Positions 26,636 to 35,505 are shown, counted from the first letter of the stretch. The stretch: DNA of 64,000 nt from Gemella haemolysans ATCC 10379 (GCF_000173915.1 NZ_ACDZ02000011.1:62001-126000); one strand, 5' to 3'. A program made the numbers and translations. Notes: generated by a model not told the origin, from the letters alone.

Positions 26636-28288
26636 ATGGAAAAATTCACTCAGTTATTACAGCCTGTGGCTGATAATTTATATATTTCTGCACTTGTTGC
26701 ATTAATTCCTATTGTGTTTTACTTAGTAGCACTTGCAGGATTGAAGGTTAAAGGTTGGCTAACAGGTTTATTAACTTTATTAGTAGCAATTGTAATTGCA
26801 ATTTTATTCTTTAAAATGCCATTCCAATTCGCAGCATTCTCAACATTACATGGTATGGTTTACGGTGTAATGCCAATCGGTTGGATTATTTTAACATCAG
26901 TATTCTTATATAAAATGACTGTTAAAACTGGTCATTTCGACATCATCAGAGATAGTATCACATCATTAACTGATGACCGTCGTATCCAAGCATTAATTAT
27001 TGCATTCTCATTTGGTGCTTTCTTAGAGGGGGCAGCAGGATTTGGTGCACCAGTAGCAATTACAGCCTCATTATTAGTAGGTTTAGGATTTAGACCACTT
27101 TATGCAGCTGGTGTTTGTTTAATTGCTAACACTGCGCCAGTAGCTTTCGGAGCTGTAGGAGCACCTGTTACAGCAATGGACGGATTAACAACTTACGCTA
27201 ATGGATCACCTATCGCAGCAGCTGAAATCGCAGCAATGATTGGACGTCAATTACCTCTAGTATCTATCTTTATTCCATTCTACTTAGTATTAATCATGGC
27301 TGGATTCAAGAAAACATTAGAAGTATGGCCTGCATTATTAGTATCAGGTGGATCATTTGCGATAGCACAATTCGTAAGTTCTAACTTTATGGGAGAACAA
27401 TTACCTGACATTCTTTCATCATTAGTATCATTAATTTCAATGGTTATTTTACTTCAATTCTGGAAACCAAAAACTACTTGGAGATTTGCTGATGAAAAAG
27501 AAGTCGATGAAAATACAGCACATCCAAAACACAGTTTAAAAGAAGTATTAGTAGCATGGTCACCATTCGTTGTATTAACATTTGTTATCTTCATTTGGAC
27601 AATGAAATCTTCTAAAGCATTCTTCAAAACAATTGCTTTAAATCCGAAGGTACCATTTATCCACAATAATATTATTAGTTCAGTTTCAGGAAAAGAAATT
27701 GCAGCAGTATTCAAACTTGACCTAGTAGGTTCAATTGGTACAGCAATTTTAGTGGCTGCATTAATCTCTAAATTTATTATTAAAATTAGTTGGAAAGATG
27801 CAGGAGCAACTTTTGTTCAAACATTCAATGAAGTAAAAATTGCGTTATTAACAATTTCATTCGTAGTAGGATTTGCTTACATCATGAATGCATCTGGTAT
27901 GTCAAATACTTTAGGATATGCATTAGCAGCAACAGGAGCAGCGTTTAAAGTGTTATCACCAGCCCTTGGTTGGATTGGAGTATTCATTACTGGTTCTGAT
28001 ACATCAGCTAACTTACTATTTGCTAAATTACAACAAGTTACAGCAAGTAAAGTTGGAATGGACCCACTATTAGCAGTAGCAGCTAACGCATCTGGAGGAG
28101 TAGTAGGTAAAATGATTTCTCCGCAATCTATCGCAGTTGCAGCAGCAGCGGTTGGATTAGTAGGAAAAGAGCCAGACTTACTTAAATTTACAGTTAAACA
28201 CAGTTTCATCCTGTTAATAATTGTGTGTGCTATCATCGCACTTCAATCAACTGGAGTACTTGGATGGATGATTCCAGTACACCCATAA
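26636..28288 (+). CDS. lctP: L-lactate permease
   Basis: A 550-residue LctP-family transporter with about 13-14 TM helices that exchanges lactate with protons. Typical blocks are the FGAFLEGAAGFGAPVAITASLL region near residue 125, ANTAPVAFGAVGAPV shortly after it, and the late stretch around GGVVGKMISPQSIAVA. It is a single gene with AAGGAGAAG before the ATG and a terminator after the stop. Its codon use is more biased than average, suggesting good expression. It fits a lactate-producing or lactate-exchanging fermentative cell. Confidence 0.94.
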   Translation: MEKFTQLLQPVADNLYISALVALIPIVFYLVALAGLKVKGWLTGLLTLLVAIVIAILFFKMPFQFAAFSTLHGMVYGVMPIGWIILTSVFLYKMTVKTGHFDIIRDSITSLTDDRRIQALIIAFSFGAFLEGAAGFGAPVAITASLLVGLGFRPLYAAGVCLIANTAPVAFGAVGAPVTAMDGLTTYANGSPIAAAEIAAMIGRQLPLVSIFIPFYLVLIMAGFKKTLEVWPALLVSGGSFAIAQFVSSNFMGEQLPDILSSLVSLISMVILLQFWKPKTTWRFADEKEVDENTAHPKHSLKEVLVAWSPFVVLTFVIFIWTMKSSKAFFKTIALNPKVPFIHNNIISSVSGKEIAAVFKLDLVGSIGTAILVAALISKFIIKISWKDAGATFVQTFNEVKIALLTISFVVGFAYIMNASGMSNTLGYALAATGAAFKVLSPALGWIGVFITGSDTSANLLFAKLQQVTASKVGMDPLLAVAANASGGVVGKMISPQSIAVAAAAVGLVGKEPDLLKFTVKHSFILLIIVCAIIALQSTGVLGWMIPVHP

Positions 28289-28303
28289 TAAAAGAATAGT
28301 ATT

Positions 28304-28337
28304 AAGGAAGATCGAGTCATACTCGGTCTCCTTTTTT
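28304..28337 (+). terminator. Terminator of lctP
   Basis: Stem GGAAGATCGAGT with ACTCGGTCTCC around CAT, then seven T. Confidence 0.88.
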
Positions 28338-28397
28338 TGATGAAAGTGTTAACGAAAAAAAATATCTTAAAATAAAGTGTTTTCGCTAGTATATTTG

Positions 28398-28426
28398 TTT
28401 ACAATAAAGAAAAATAGTGGTATTAT
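28398..28426 (+). promoter_or_regulatory. Promoter of typA
   Basis: TTTACA at 28398-28403, a 17-nt spacer and TATTAT at 28421-28426. Confidence 0.6.
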
Positions 28427-28500
28427 TGATAAGTTAGATTAAATAATATATGAATTTTTAGATTACATATATTTTATAAAGTAAGAACAAGGAGATAAAA

Positions 28501-30345
28501 ATGTCAGTACAATTAAGAGACGATGTTAGAAATATTGCGATTATAGCCCACGTTGACCACGGTAAAACTACATTAGTTGATGAGCTATTAAAACAATCAG
28601 GAATTTTCCGCTCAAATGAGCACGTAGAAGAAAGAGCTATGGACTCTAACGATTTAGAAAGAGAGCGTGGAATTACAATCCTAGCAAAAAATACAGCTAT
28701 TGATTATAAAGGTAAAAGAATTAACATTCTTGATACACCAGGACACGCAGACTTCGGTGGTGAAGTAGAGCGTATCATGAAAATGGTAGATGGTGTTCTT
28801 TTAGTAGTAGATGCTTATGAAGGAACAATGCCTCAAACACGTTTCGTTCTTAAAAAAGCTTTAGAACAAAACTTAAAACCAATCGTGGTTGTAAACAAAA
28901 TTGATAAACCATCAGCCCGTCCAGAGGAAGTAGTAGATGAGGTTATTGATTTATTTATCGAATTAGGTGCAAATGATGAGCAACTTGAATTCCCAGTTGT
29001 TTATGCATCAGCAATTAACGGAACAGCTTCTTTAGAGAGTGATCCAAGTGCGCAAGAAGAAAACATGCAATGTTTATATGAAACAATAATTGATTACGTT
29101 CCAGCACCAAAAGATAATAGAGATGAACCACTTCAATTCCAAGTAGCATTATTAGACTATAATGATTATGTTGGACGTATCGGTATTGGACGTGTATTCC
29201 GTGGAAGTATGAAAGTAGGAGAATCAGTTTCTCTTATGAAACTTGACGGATCAGTTAAAAATTTCCGTGTAACTAAGATTTTTGGTTACTTTGGATTAAA
29301 ACGTGAAGAAATTCAAGAAGCGTATGCAGGGGATATCGTTGCAGTAAGTGGTATGGATGATATTAACGTTGGGGAAACAGTTTGTCCAACAGATCACCAA
29401 GAAGCATTACCAGTACTTCACATTGATGAACCAACATTACAAATGACTTTCTTAGTAAATAACTCACCATTTGCTGGAAAAGAAGGTAAATTTGTTACAG
29501 CTCGTAAATTAGAAGATAGATTAATGCAACAATTAGAAACAGACGTTTCATTACGTGTAGAACCTAATACAAGTGATTCTTGGGTAGTAAGTGGACGTGG
29601 AGAACTTCACTTATCTATTCTTATCGAAAACTTACGTCGTGAAGGTTACGAGCTTCAAGTATCTAAACCAGAAGTAATTATTCGTAACATCGATGGTGTT
29701 GATTGTGAACCAGTTGAACGTGTTCAAGTTGATGTACCAGATGAAAGTGTTGGTGCTGTTATTGAATCATTAGGTCAACGTAAAGGTGATATGGTAGATA
29801 TGCAAGCTGATGGAAATGGACAAACTCGTCTTATCTTTAACGTTCCAGCTCGTGGGCTTATCGGATACTCTACAGAATTCATGTCTATGACTAAGGGATA
29901 TGGTATTATTAACCACACATTCGATTCTTACCAACCAATGCAAAAAGGACGTGTTGGTGGACGTCGTAATGGTGTATTAGTAGCTCTTGAAAATGGTCAA
30001 GCTACAGCGTACTCTATTTCAAGTTTAGAGGATCGTGGTACAGTATTTATTGAACCAGGTACTGATGTATATGGTGGTATGATTGTTGGAGAAAACAGCC
30101 GTGAAAATGACTTAACAGTTAACATCACAAAAGCTAAAGCTCAAACAAACGTACGTTCTTCAACTAAGGACCAAACAGTAACACTTAAAAAAGCTCGTAT
30201 CATGACTTTAGAAGAAAGTCTTGAGTACCTAAGTGATGATGAATATCTAGAGGTAACTCCAGAGTCAATTCGTCTACGTAAAAAAGAGTTAGATAAAGCA
30301 GCCCGTGAAAAAGCAGCTCGTAAAGCTAAATATTCAGAAGAATAG
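28501..30345 (+). CDS. typA: Ribosome-associated GTPase TypA/BipA
   Basis: Translational GTPase of 614 residues related to EF-G, needed for ribosome assembly and growth in cold or stress. G1 AHVDHGKT lies at residues 16-23, followed by [15 protein letters not shown] and NKID. The C-terminal BipA-specific domain includes [23 protein letters not shown] precedes the ATG. It is monocistronic, with its own promoter and terminator. Confidence 0.96.
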   Translation: MSVQLRDDVRNIAIIAHVDHGKTTLVDELLKQSGIFRSNEHVEERAMDSNDLERERGITILAKNTAIDYKGKRINILDTPGHADFGGEVERIMKMVDGVLLVVDAYEGTMPQTRFVLKKALEQNLKPIVVVNKIDKPSARPEEVVDEVIDLFIELGANDEQLEFPVVYASAINGTASLESDPSAQEENMQCLYETIIDYVPAPKDNRDEPLQFQVALLDYNDYVGRIGIGRVFRGSMKVGESVSLMKLDGSVKNFRVTKIFGYFGLKREEIQEAYAGDIVAVSGMDDINVGETVCPTDHQEALPVLHIDEPTLQMTFLVNNSPFAGKEGKFVTARKLEDRLMQQLETDVSLRVEPNTSDSWVVSGRGELHLSILIENLRREGYELQVSKPEVIIRNIDGVDCEPVERVQVDVPDESVGAVIESLGQRKGDMVDMQADGNGQTRLIFNVPARGLIGYSTEFMSMTKGYGIINHTFDSYQPMQKGRVGGRRNGVLVALENGQATAYSISSLEDRGTVFIEPGTDVYGGMIVGENSRENDLTVNITKAKAQTNVRSSTKDQTVTLKKARIMTLEESLEYLSDDEYLEVTPESIRLRKKELDKAAREKAARKAKYSEE

Positions 30346-30353
30346 AAATAAAG

Positions 30354-30390
30354 AAACTTTCGAAGTAGGTAACTATTTCGAAAGTTTTTT
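30354..30390 (+). terminator. Terminator of typA
   Basis: Stem AAACTTTCGAA with TTTCGAAAGTTT followed by a T run, 9 nt after the stop codon. Confidence 0.88.
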
Positions 30391-30403
30391 ATATTATATG
30401 ATC

Positions 30404-30442
30404 AATTTAAAAATGTCCAAGAGTATTCGTATACTCTTGGAC
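30404..30442 (-). terminator. Terminator of the minus-strand three-gene operon
   Basis: Perfect 12-bp stem GTCCAAGAGTAT-TCGT-ATACTCTTGGAC. Read on the minus strand it is followed by ATTTTTAAATT, a T-rich tail, 11 nt past the stop codon of the secreted protein gene. Confidence 0.85.
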
Positions 30443-30453
30443 AAGATTAACTA

Positions 30454-31071
30454 TTATTGATTTTTAATTTCTAAGTTTCCGTTATCTAAAGAGATATTAT
30501 CTCCTTCTTTAACTTTTTCATATTGTTCTTTTGTAACGGTAACGTGTTTTGTTTCACCATCCTTAGTTTTAATTTCAAGCATATAAACTGGAACTTTTGA
30601 ATCTTTAACGTTATCCACTAATTCTTTTTGTTTATCGCTAGCCTGAACAGTATTGTGTGATGTAGCTGAATTAAATAGCGTATACCATAAAAGAGCGTTA
30701 GTTATCGTACTACCTGAGAAGAAACCACTATTTCTATAGTTATTGTTTAAATAATCTGTATATTGTCTTTTATATCCTTGATTATTGTAGCTATTGTAGT
30801 CTTTGTTATATGAACCATTTATACTATTTGAAAAGTTCTTTTTAGTACCTGTAGTTGGTTTACTGCTGGCAGTGGATGTAGTAGGTTTAGAACTTGACTT
30901 ACTACTAGATGGTTTAGAAGAACTAGGCTTAGAACTTGATCTTGATGCGCTAGGTCTTGCTGAAGAACCTTTTGCTTCTACTATATTTATACTTGATCCA
31001 CTTAATGTAGAAAAAATAAGTGTCGAAGTAAGAAATAAGCTTGTTAGTTTTTTTAAAGTATTCTTTTTCAT
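30454..31071 (-). CDS. Ser/Lys/Pro-rich secreted protein, hypothetical
   Basis: A 205-residue exported protein. A TTG at 31089 is in frame, but the AAAGGA ribosome binding site lies between it and the ATG at 31071, so 31071 is the start. The signal peptide (KK, then a hydrophobic core, then VEA-KG) is cleaved near residue 34. A low-complexity region with repeated SSSKPSSSKP units (about 36-75) follows, then an Asn/Tyr-rich stretch and a C-terminal domain (about 145-205) with many Lys and Glu. There is no LPxTG anchor. It is the last gene of a three-gene minus-strand operon. Function unknown; cell-wall association is a guess. Confidence 0.75.
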   Translation of the reverse strand: MKKNTLKKLTSLFLTSTLIFSTLSGSSINIVEAKGSSARPSASRSSSKPSSSKPSSSKSSSKPTTSTASSKPTTGTKKNFSNSINGSYNKDYNSYNNQGYKRQYTDYLNNNYRNSGFFSGSTITNALLWYTLFNSATSHNTVQASDKQKELVDNVKDSKVPVYMLEIKTKDGETKHVTVTKEQYEKVKEGDNISLDNGNLEIKNQ

Positions 31072-31091
31072 AGTATAATCCTTTCGCAAAA

Positions 31092-31304
31092 TTAGTTGTT
31101 TTCTGTAGAACGTTTAGCTACTACAGTTCCTTCAATTTTTTCTTGAGAAGATGAATCGCTTTTCACTATATTTTCTATATTAGTTTTATCATCAACTTGA
31201 TCATCATTTGTCGATGAAAAAGAGCCATTGAAGTAATAATATAATCCTATAGCAATTGCAGTAATTGATAATAAAGTAAGAAATATTTTTAAAAATCTAG
31301 CCAT
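31092..31304 (-). CDS. Small single-TM protein, hypothetical (70 aa)
   Basis: One N-terminal TM helix (about residues 4-24) is followed by an acidic, Ser-rich extracytoplasmic tail with no recognised domain. The start codon lies 1 nt after the stop of the upstream 67-residue gene, and AGGAGG falls within that gene, so the two are translationally linked. It may act with the Ser-rich secreted protein encoded downstream, but this is inferred only from the operon. Confidence 0.65.
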   Translation of the reverse strand: MARFLKIFLTLLSITAIAIGLYYYFNGSFSSTNDDQVDDKTNIENIVKSDSSSQEKIEGTVVAKRSTENN

Positions 31305-31305
31305 A

Positions 31306-31509
31306 TTAGAATCCTCCTAATACGTATCCTTTCATATCTAATGCACGTTTTAGTCTATCATATTCTGATGCTGGTACTTCAATTTCTTCGCCATTTACTT
31401 GAGAAATAGTAGCATATTCGTCGTTTAGACCTTTCCAAATATCAACGATATTGTTTAAGTTAATTAATCCTCGATTTCCATCGATTAGAGTAATTTCAAA
31501 CCAATTCAT
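31306..31509 (-). CDS. Small FlbD-like protein, hypothetical (67 aa)
   Basis: A compact 67-residue protein. The pattern WFEITLIDGNRGLINLNNIVDI followed by an NGEEIEVPASEYDRLKRAL end recalls the FlbD/SwrD-type beta-rich fold, although no flagellar genes are expected here, so the likeness is structural only. AGGAGG precedes the ATG by 6 nt. It is the first gene of the three-gene minus-strand operon. Confidence 0.65.
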   Translation of the reverse strand: MNWFEITLIDGNRGLINLNNIVDIWKGLNDEYATISQVNGEEIEVPASEYDRLKRALDMKGYVLGGF

Positions 31510-31696
31510 AAAATTACCTCCTTTATTTATTCTGATTAAATTATAACATAATTTTAAAGAAAAGAATAGTATAGTAGATATTATAGTATTTGGATTTTTG
31601 GTTAAGATAAAATGATACTTATAAGTAAAATTAATGTATATTTTTAGAAAATTTGATATAATTAAAGTAACAATAATTTATAGTGAGGGCAGAATG

Positions 31697-32707
31697 ATGA
31701 AAATATCTGTGATAGGTTCGGGAAGTTGGGGAACTGCGTTAGCACAAGCAGTTGTTGATAACGGTCATGAATTACGCTTATATTCAAGAAGTGAGAAGTC
31801 GAGAGATGAAATTAATGAAAATCACACTAATAGTAGGTATTTAAAAAATGCTGTTTTACCAAAAGAAGTGATTGCTACTAGCGATTTAAAAGAAGCAGTA
31901 GAATTTGCAGATGTAATTGTTATAGCAGTCCCTACAAAAGTGATGAGAGAAGTAGCAAGAGATATTAATAAATATTTAGAACGACCTAAGTTTATTATCC
32001 ATGTTTCTAAAGGTTTAGAGATGGAAACTAATAAGAGAATGTCAGAAGTTATATCTGATGAAATTGATAGTGTTAAATTAAAAGGAGTAGGGGTATTAAG
32101 TGGTCCTTCTCATGCAGAAGAATTAATATTAAGAAATCCTACAGTTGTTGCTATTGCATCTAAAAATGACGAATTAAATAAAATAGCTCAAGAGATATTC
32201 CACAATAAATATTTTAGAATATATGTTAATAAAGATATAATTGGTGTTGAAGTTGGCGGAGCGCTTAAGAATATTATTGCTCTTGGATGTGGAATGATTG
32301 ATGGAATGGAATATGGTGATAATGCCAAAGCAGCATTATTAACACGTGGACTAATTGAGATAACGAGATTAGGAAAAAAACTAGGAGCTGATGAAATGAC
32401 GTTCTTAGGACTTGGAGGAATAGGTGATTTAGTAGTAACATGTACATCTAAACATTCAAGAAACTATAATTGCGGTTATTTAATAGGACAAGGATATTCA
32501 TTAAAAGAAGCGATTGAAAAATTAGACATGGTAGCTGAAGGAGTACGAACTACAAAAGTTTGCTATTTCTTATCAAAAGAATACGACGTTTATATGCCTA
32601 TAACTGAAAATATTTATAAGGTTCTTTATGAAGGATTAAGCATTAAGGATTGTGTAAATAACCTTATGAATAAAATGGCTGCAGAAGAATTAAACAAATT
32701 TGAGTAA
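31697..32707 (+). CDS. gpsA: Glycerol-3-phosphate dehydrogenase [NAD(P)+]
   Basis: Makes sn-glycerol 3-phosphate from dihydroxyacetone phosphate for membrane lipids. The Rossmann motif GSGSWG sits at residues 7-12 and HVSKGLE and GVEVGGALKNIIALGCG carry the substrate-binding Lys residues. The frame is open to 31634, but GAGGG at 31685-31689 and the family N-terminus (MKISVIG) favour the ATG at 31697; the adjacent ATG at 31694 is the alternative. About 336 residues. It lies upstream of the HU gene, as in Bacillus. Confidence 0.95.
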   Translation: MKISVIGSGSWGTALAQAVVDNGHELRLYSRSEKSRDEINENHTNSRYLKNAVLPKEVIATSDLKEAVEFADVIVIAVPTKVMREVARDINKYLERPKFIIHVSKGLEMETNKRMSEVISDEIDSVKLKGVGVLSGPSHAEELILRNPTVVAIASKNDELNKIAQEIFHNKYFRIYVNKDIIGVEVGGALKNIIALGCGMIDGMEYGDNAKAALLTRGLIEITRLGKKLGADEMTFLGLGGIGDLVVTCTSKHSRNYNCGYLIGQGYSLKEAIEKLDMVAEGVRTTKVCYFLSKEYDVYMPITENIYKVLYEGLSIKDCVNNLMNKMAAEELNKFE

Positions 32708-32763
32708 AATCAGTCTATATATTATTGTATAAATAGAAAAAATCGAAAGAATTGTTAAAAATA

Positions 32764-32792
32764 TTGCAAAAATGCTTAAAAAACGCTAAAAT
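32764..32792 (+). promoter_or_regulatory. Promoter of the HU gene
   Basis: TTGCAA at 32764-32769, a 17-nt spacer and TAAAAT at 32787-32792. The leader of about 85 nt contains a small ACGG/CCGT hairpin before the ribosome binding site. Confidence 0.6.
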
Positions 32793-32886
32793 TCGGTAAT
32801 AAAACCTTGATTATTAGCGATTTATATGGTAATATTTAATAAGTGAAACGGGAGAACCGTTACTCAATAATGGAGGTAAAGAATTA

Positions 32887-33159
32887 ATGAACAAATCAGA
32901 ATTAATTTCAAAAGTTGCTGAGAAATCAGGACTACAAAAAAAACAAGCAACTGCAGCTATCGAAGCATTCGTAGAAACAGTTGAAGAAACTTTAGCTAAA
33001 GGTGAAAAAATCCAAATTATCGGATTTGGTAACTTTGAAGTAAGAGAAAGAGCTGCTCGTAAAGGACGCAACCCTCAAACTAACGAAGTTATTGAAATCG
33101 CTGCAAGCAAAGTTCCTGCTTTCAAAGCTGGTAAAGCTCTTAAAGATGCAGTTAAATAA
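32887..33159 (+). CDS. hup: DNA-binding protein HU
   Basis: A 90-residue histone-like protein that bends and compacts DNA. It shows the HU signature [22 protein letters not shown] with the intercalating arm Pro, and starts with the expected MNKSELI. TGGAGG precedes the ATG. A strong terminator follows, but folE begins directly after it, giving the order HU-folE-mtrB known from Bacillus subtilis (hbs-mtrA-mtrB). Confidence 0.96.
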   Translation: MNKSELISKVAEKSGLQKKQATAAIEAFVETVEETLAKGEKIQIIGFGNFEVRERAARKGRNPQTNEVIEIAASKVPAFKAGKALKDAVK

Positions 33160-33173
33160 TAACAATTTAATTC

Positions 33174-33210
33174 AAAAAGAGGAGTTACTACTTAGTAGCT
33201 CTTTTTTTTA
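33174..33210 (+). terminator. Terminator after the HU gene
   Basis: AAAGAGGAGTTACTA pairs with TAGTAGCTCTTT around CTTA, followed by an eight-base T run. It ends 9 nt before the ribosome binding site of folE, so it probably reduces rather than abolishes transcription into folE. Confidence 0.8.
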
Positions 33211-33229
33211 TAAAAAATGGAGGATAGCT

Positions 33230-33790
33230 TTGAAAAATAAAGAACAATCACAAGAACTTATAAAAACATTATTAGAAAATATTGGAGAAGATACATCTAG
33301 AGCTGGATTATTAGATACACCAAAAAGATGTGTAAAAATGTATGAAGAGTTATTATCTAAAACAAATGTTGATCCAAAAGAGGAAATCAATACATTTTTT
33401 GAATCAGATAATGATGAACCTATTTTAGTAAAGGATATTCAGTTCTATTCTTTATGTGAACACCACATGTTACCTTTTTATGGAGTTTGTCACATAGCTT
33501 ATGTACCAAATAATAAGAAAATTACAGGGCTTAGTAAATTAGCACGCCTTGTGGAAAGTGCAAGTCGTAGACTTCAAATTCAAGAAGATATGACACTTAT
33601 GTTAGTGAATGCAATAGAAGAACAATTACAACCCAAAGGTGTCTATGTAATTATAGAAGCTGAACATATGTGTATGGCTATGCGTGGAATTAAGAAAATT
33701 GGTTCTAAAACAGTGACAAGTAAGAAAACTGGTGTTTTCTTAGAGGATACAGAATTAGTTAAGGATATTCAATATAAAATTAAGTTATAG
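33230..33790 (+). CDS. folE: GTP cyclohydrolase I
   Basis: First enzyme of folate (and queuosine-type pterin) synthesis, converting GTP to dihydroneopterin triphosphate. Zinc ligands are Cys76 and His79 in CEHHMLPFYG, plus the later Cys of AEHMCMAMRG. The open frame reaches back to 33092 inside the HU gene, but GGAGG at 33219-33223 and the family length (186 residues) point to the TTG at 33230. It corresponds to mtrA of Bacillus subtilis and is followed by an mtrB-like gene. Confidence 0.93.
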   Translation: MKNKEQSQELIKTLLENIGEDTSRAGLLDTPKRCVKMYEELLSKTNVDPKEEINTFFESDNDEPILVKDIQFYSLCEHHMLPFYGVCHIAYVPNNKKITGLSKLARLVESASRRLQIQEDMTLMLVNAIEEQLQPKGVYVIIEAEHMCMAMRGIKKIGSKTVTSKKTGVFLEDTELVKDIQYKIKL

Positions 33791-33808
33791 TATTAACAGG
33801 AGTAGATT

Positions 33809-34012
33809 ATGAAAGAAAGTAGCTATATTATTATTAGAGCAGAAGTCGATAATGTAAAAGTAATTACGAAAAAGACGAATAATGAAGAAGCTTTAGAGAT
33901 ACTAAATAAGGGAGAAGTTATTATTCTAAATATTTTTGATAATATCGTAAACTTTAAAGTACAGGGAAGAGCGAGAATAGTATCAAATTTAGATCAAGTA
34001 ATTTCAGAATAA
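33809..34012 (+). CDS. mtrB: Divergent TRAP (MtrB)-like protein
   Basis: A 67-residue protein aligning with the trp RNA-binding attenuation protein, an 11-mer ring that binds (G/U)AG repeats when loaded with tryptophan. The match runs from SYIIIRA (5-11) through VKVI, the invariant KGEVII (34-39) and KVQGRARI (50-57). Gene order (HU-folE-this) supports the assignment. It differs at key places: the tryptophan-binding BC loop is three residues shorter and lacks the Thr/Gly residues; Thr49, Thr52 and Ser53 are Phe, Ile and Val; of the RNA-binding Lys37-Lys56-Arg58 set only Lys56 (here Lys50) remains. AGGAG precedes the ATG. Confidence 0.7.
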   Translation: MKESSYIIIRAEVDNVKVITKKTNNEEALEILNKGEVIILNIFDNIVNFKVQGRARIVSNLDQVISE

Positions 34013-34013
34013 A

Positions 34014-34046
34014 AAAAGTTCGCAGAAATTTTTCTGCGAACTTTTT
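34014..34046. terminator. Bidirectional terminator between mtrB and nox
   Basis: AAAGTTCGCAGAAA pairs with TTTCTGCGAACTTT; it has an A run on the left and a T run on the right, so it can end transcription from both sides of this convergent junction. Confidence 0.88.
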
Positions 34047-34055
34047 ATCATTTTA

Positions 34056-35417
34056 CTAGAATAGTAATTTGTCTGCTCCACCTAGTTTGTAGTCTAGAGC
34101 TGCCATAGCTAGTACGTTAATGAAGTGCCATGGACGGTCGAATTCTGGTTGGAAGAATATATCAGCAAGTGCTAATTGTTCTAATGTCCATTCTGCTGCG
34201 ATAGCTATAGATAATGCTGCGATAGCACTAGATACGTCATGTTTAGACATAAATTGAGCTCCTAGAACTCTGTGCGTATCTTCGTCGAAGTAGATTTTCA
34301 TGTGAACTAAATTATTTTCTTTTCTCATGAAGTCTGGGTAAATTCTTTCTTCTACATATTTAGAAGCTACTTTACCATCATATAGACCAACACCGTTTTG
34401 AGATAAACCAGTACTTACAAATTTGTAATCAAAGAATGATAATGCAGAAGTACCATTTACTGCAGGCATTTTAGTTTTAGTACCCATAGCGTTTAATGCA
34501 GCAACTACACCTTGACGGCGAGCTAGAGTAGCAAGAGCTATTGGTAATTCTCCACGAGTTGGAGCATATGGAAGAAGAGTTGAATCTCCTCCTGCGTATA
34601 CATCTTTTGCAGATGTTTCTAAGTATTCGTTAGTAACAACAAAACCACGTTCTGTCATTTCTAATTCTCCATTTAACCAAGATGCATCTGGACGAACACC
34701 AACAGAAACGATTACTGTATCTGCTTCGTATTCACCTTTGTCTGTTACTACAGCTGTAACTTTTCCGTTTTCACCTTTGAATGAAAGAACTTTTTCCCCA
34801 CCACGAACTTTAAGGTTGTGTTTAGCACCTTCTTCAGTAAGAATATCAGTAAGTTCTTGGTCTAGATAAGTGTTTAAGATTCTTGGAGCAAAGTCAACAA
34901 CAGTTACGTCGATACCGTGTTTAGCATAAGATTCTGCTACTTCAAGACCGATGTACCCACCACCGACTACAACTGCTTTTTTACTGTTTTGCATACAATC
35001 ATATACATCTTGAGTATCTTCTGGTCCTCGGAAAGTGTGGATGTTTTCTAATTCAATTCCTTCGAATGGAGGCTTAATTGCTGCTCCACCAGGACTTAAT
35101 AATAATTTATCGTAACTTTGTTTTTCTTCACCATCTGCTGTTTTAACAACAACGTATTTTTCTTTTGAATTTAATCCTACAACATCGCTGTTACAGTGAA
35201 TGTTAATACCTTGAGAACGGTAAGACTCCTCTGTTGCAAAGTGTAGTTCGGATAACGCTTTAGATGTCCCATCTAAATAAGATTGGCTACCTCAACCCAT
35301 AAATGAAGCCCCAGCGCCTCTTTCATATAAATGAATTTCAGCATTAGGCTCGTTTTTTAAAATAGTTTGAACAGCTTCGTATCCGAAGTGAGATGTTCCA
35401 ACAACTACGTATTTCAT
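34056..35417 (-). CDS. nox: NADH oxidase with in-frame UGA at the catalytic Cys42 (putative selenoprotein)
   Basis: Flavoprotein of the Nox/Npx family that reduces oxygen to water with NADH. From ATG 35417 (AGGAGG upstream) the frame runs 453 codons, the family length, with one interruption: TGA at codon 42 (35294-35292). The family's redox-active cysteine is residue 42. His10 and the FAD site VVVGTSH are in place. NADH-binding GGGYIG is at 152-157, and the end FFQPEFDRPWHFINVLA is typical. A SECIS-like hairpin follows the TGA. Selenocysteine at this site is the best reading; a nonsense mutation or sequence error is the alternative. Initiation at 34994 would give only a fragment lacking the FAD-binding half. 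Confidence 0.85.
35259..35294 (-). promoter_or_regulatory. Putative bacterial SECIS element in nox
   Basis: On the minus strand the UGA (35294-35292) is followed by 14 nt, then a perfect 7-bp stem (TTTAGAT at 35277-35271 with ATCTAAA at 35265-35259) closing a GGGAC loop. The loop begins 22 nt after the UGA and with G-G, within the spacing and loop rules described for bacterial SECIS elements. The loop uses a GGG glycine codon, which is uncommon in this A/T-rich gene set and suggests constraint at the RNA level. Confidence 0.7.
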
Positions 35418-35496
35418 ACATTTTCCTCCTAATAATATTATTTATAATGTTTGAATTTTTCCCGTATAATTACTATTTTTTGATTATACAAATAGC

Positions 35497-35505
35497 ATTA
35501 TAACA
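35497..35505 (-). promoter_or_regulatory. Possible extended -10 promoter of nox
   Basis: Minus-strand TG-T-TATAAT with no clear -35 box, about 80 nt before the ATG. A second TATAAT at 35489-35484 is an alternative. The remainder of 35418-35672 is AT-rich with no gene. Confidence 0.4.

Noticed and set aside
34056-34994. A separate 312-residue oxidoreductase starting at 34994
   Set aside because: The preceding 141 codons in the same frame encode the FAD-binding half with a good ribosome binding site; the internal ATG has none. It is the downstream part of nox.
35292-35294. TGA read as tryptophan (Mycoplasma-type code)
   Set aside because: Other genes end at TGA or use TGG normally, and the aligned residue is the catalytic Cys, not Trp.
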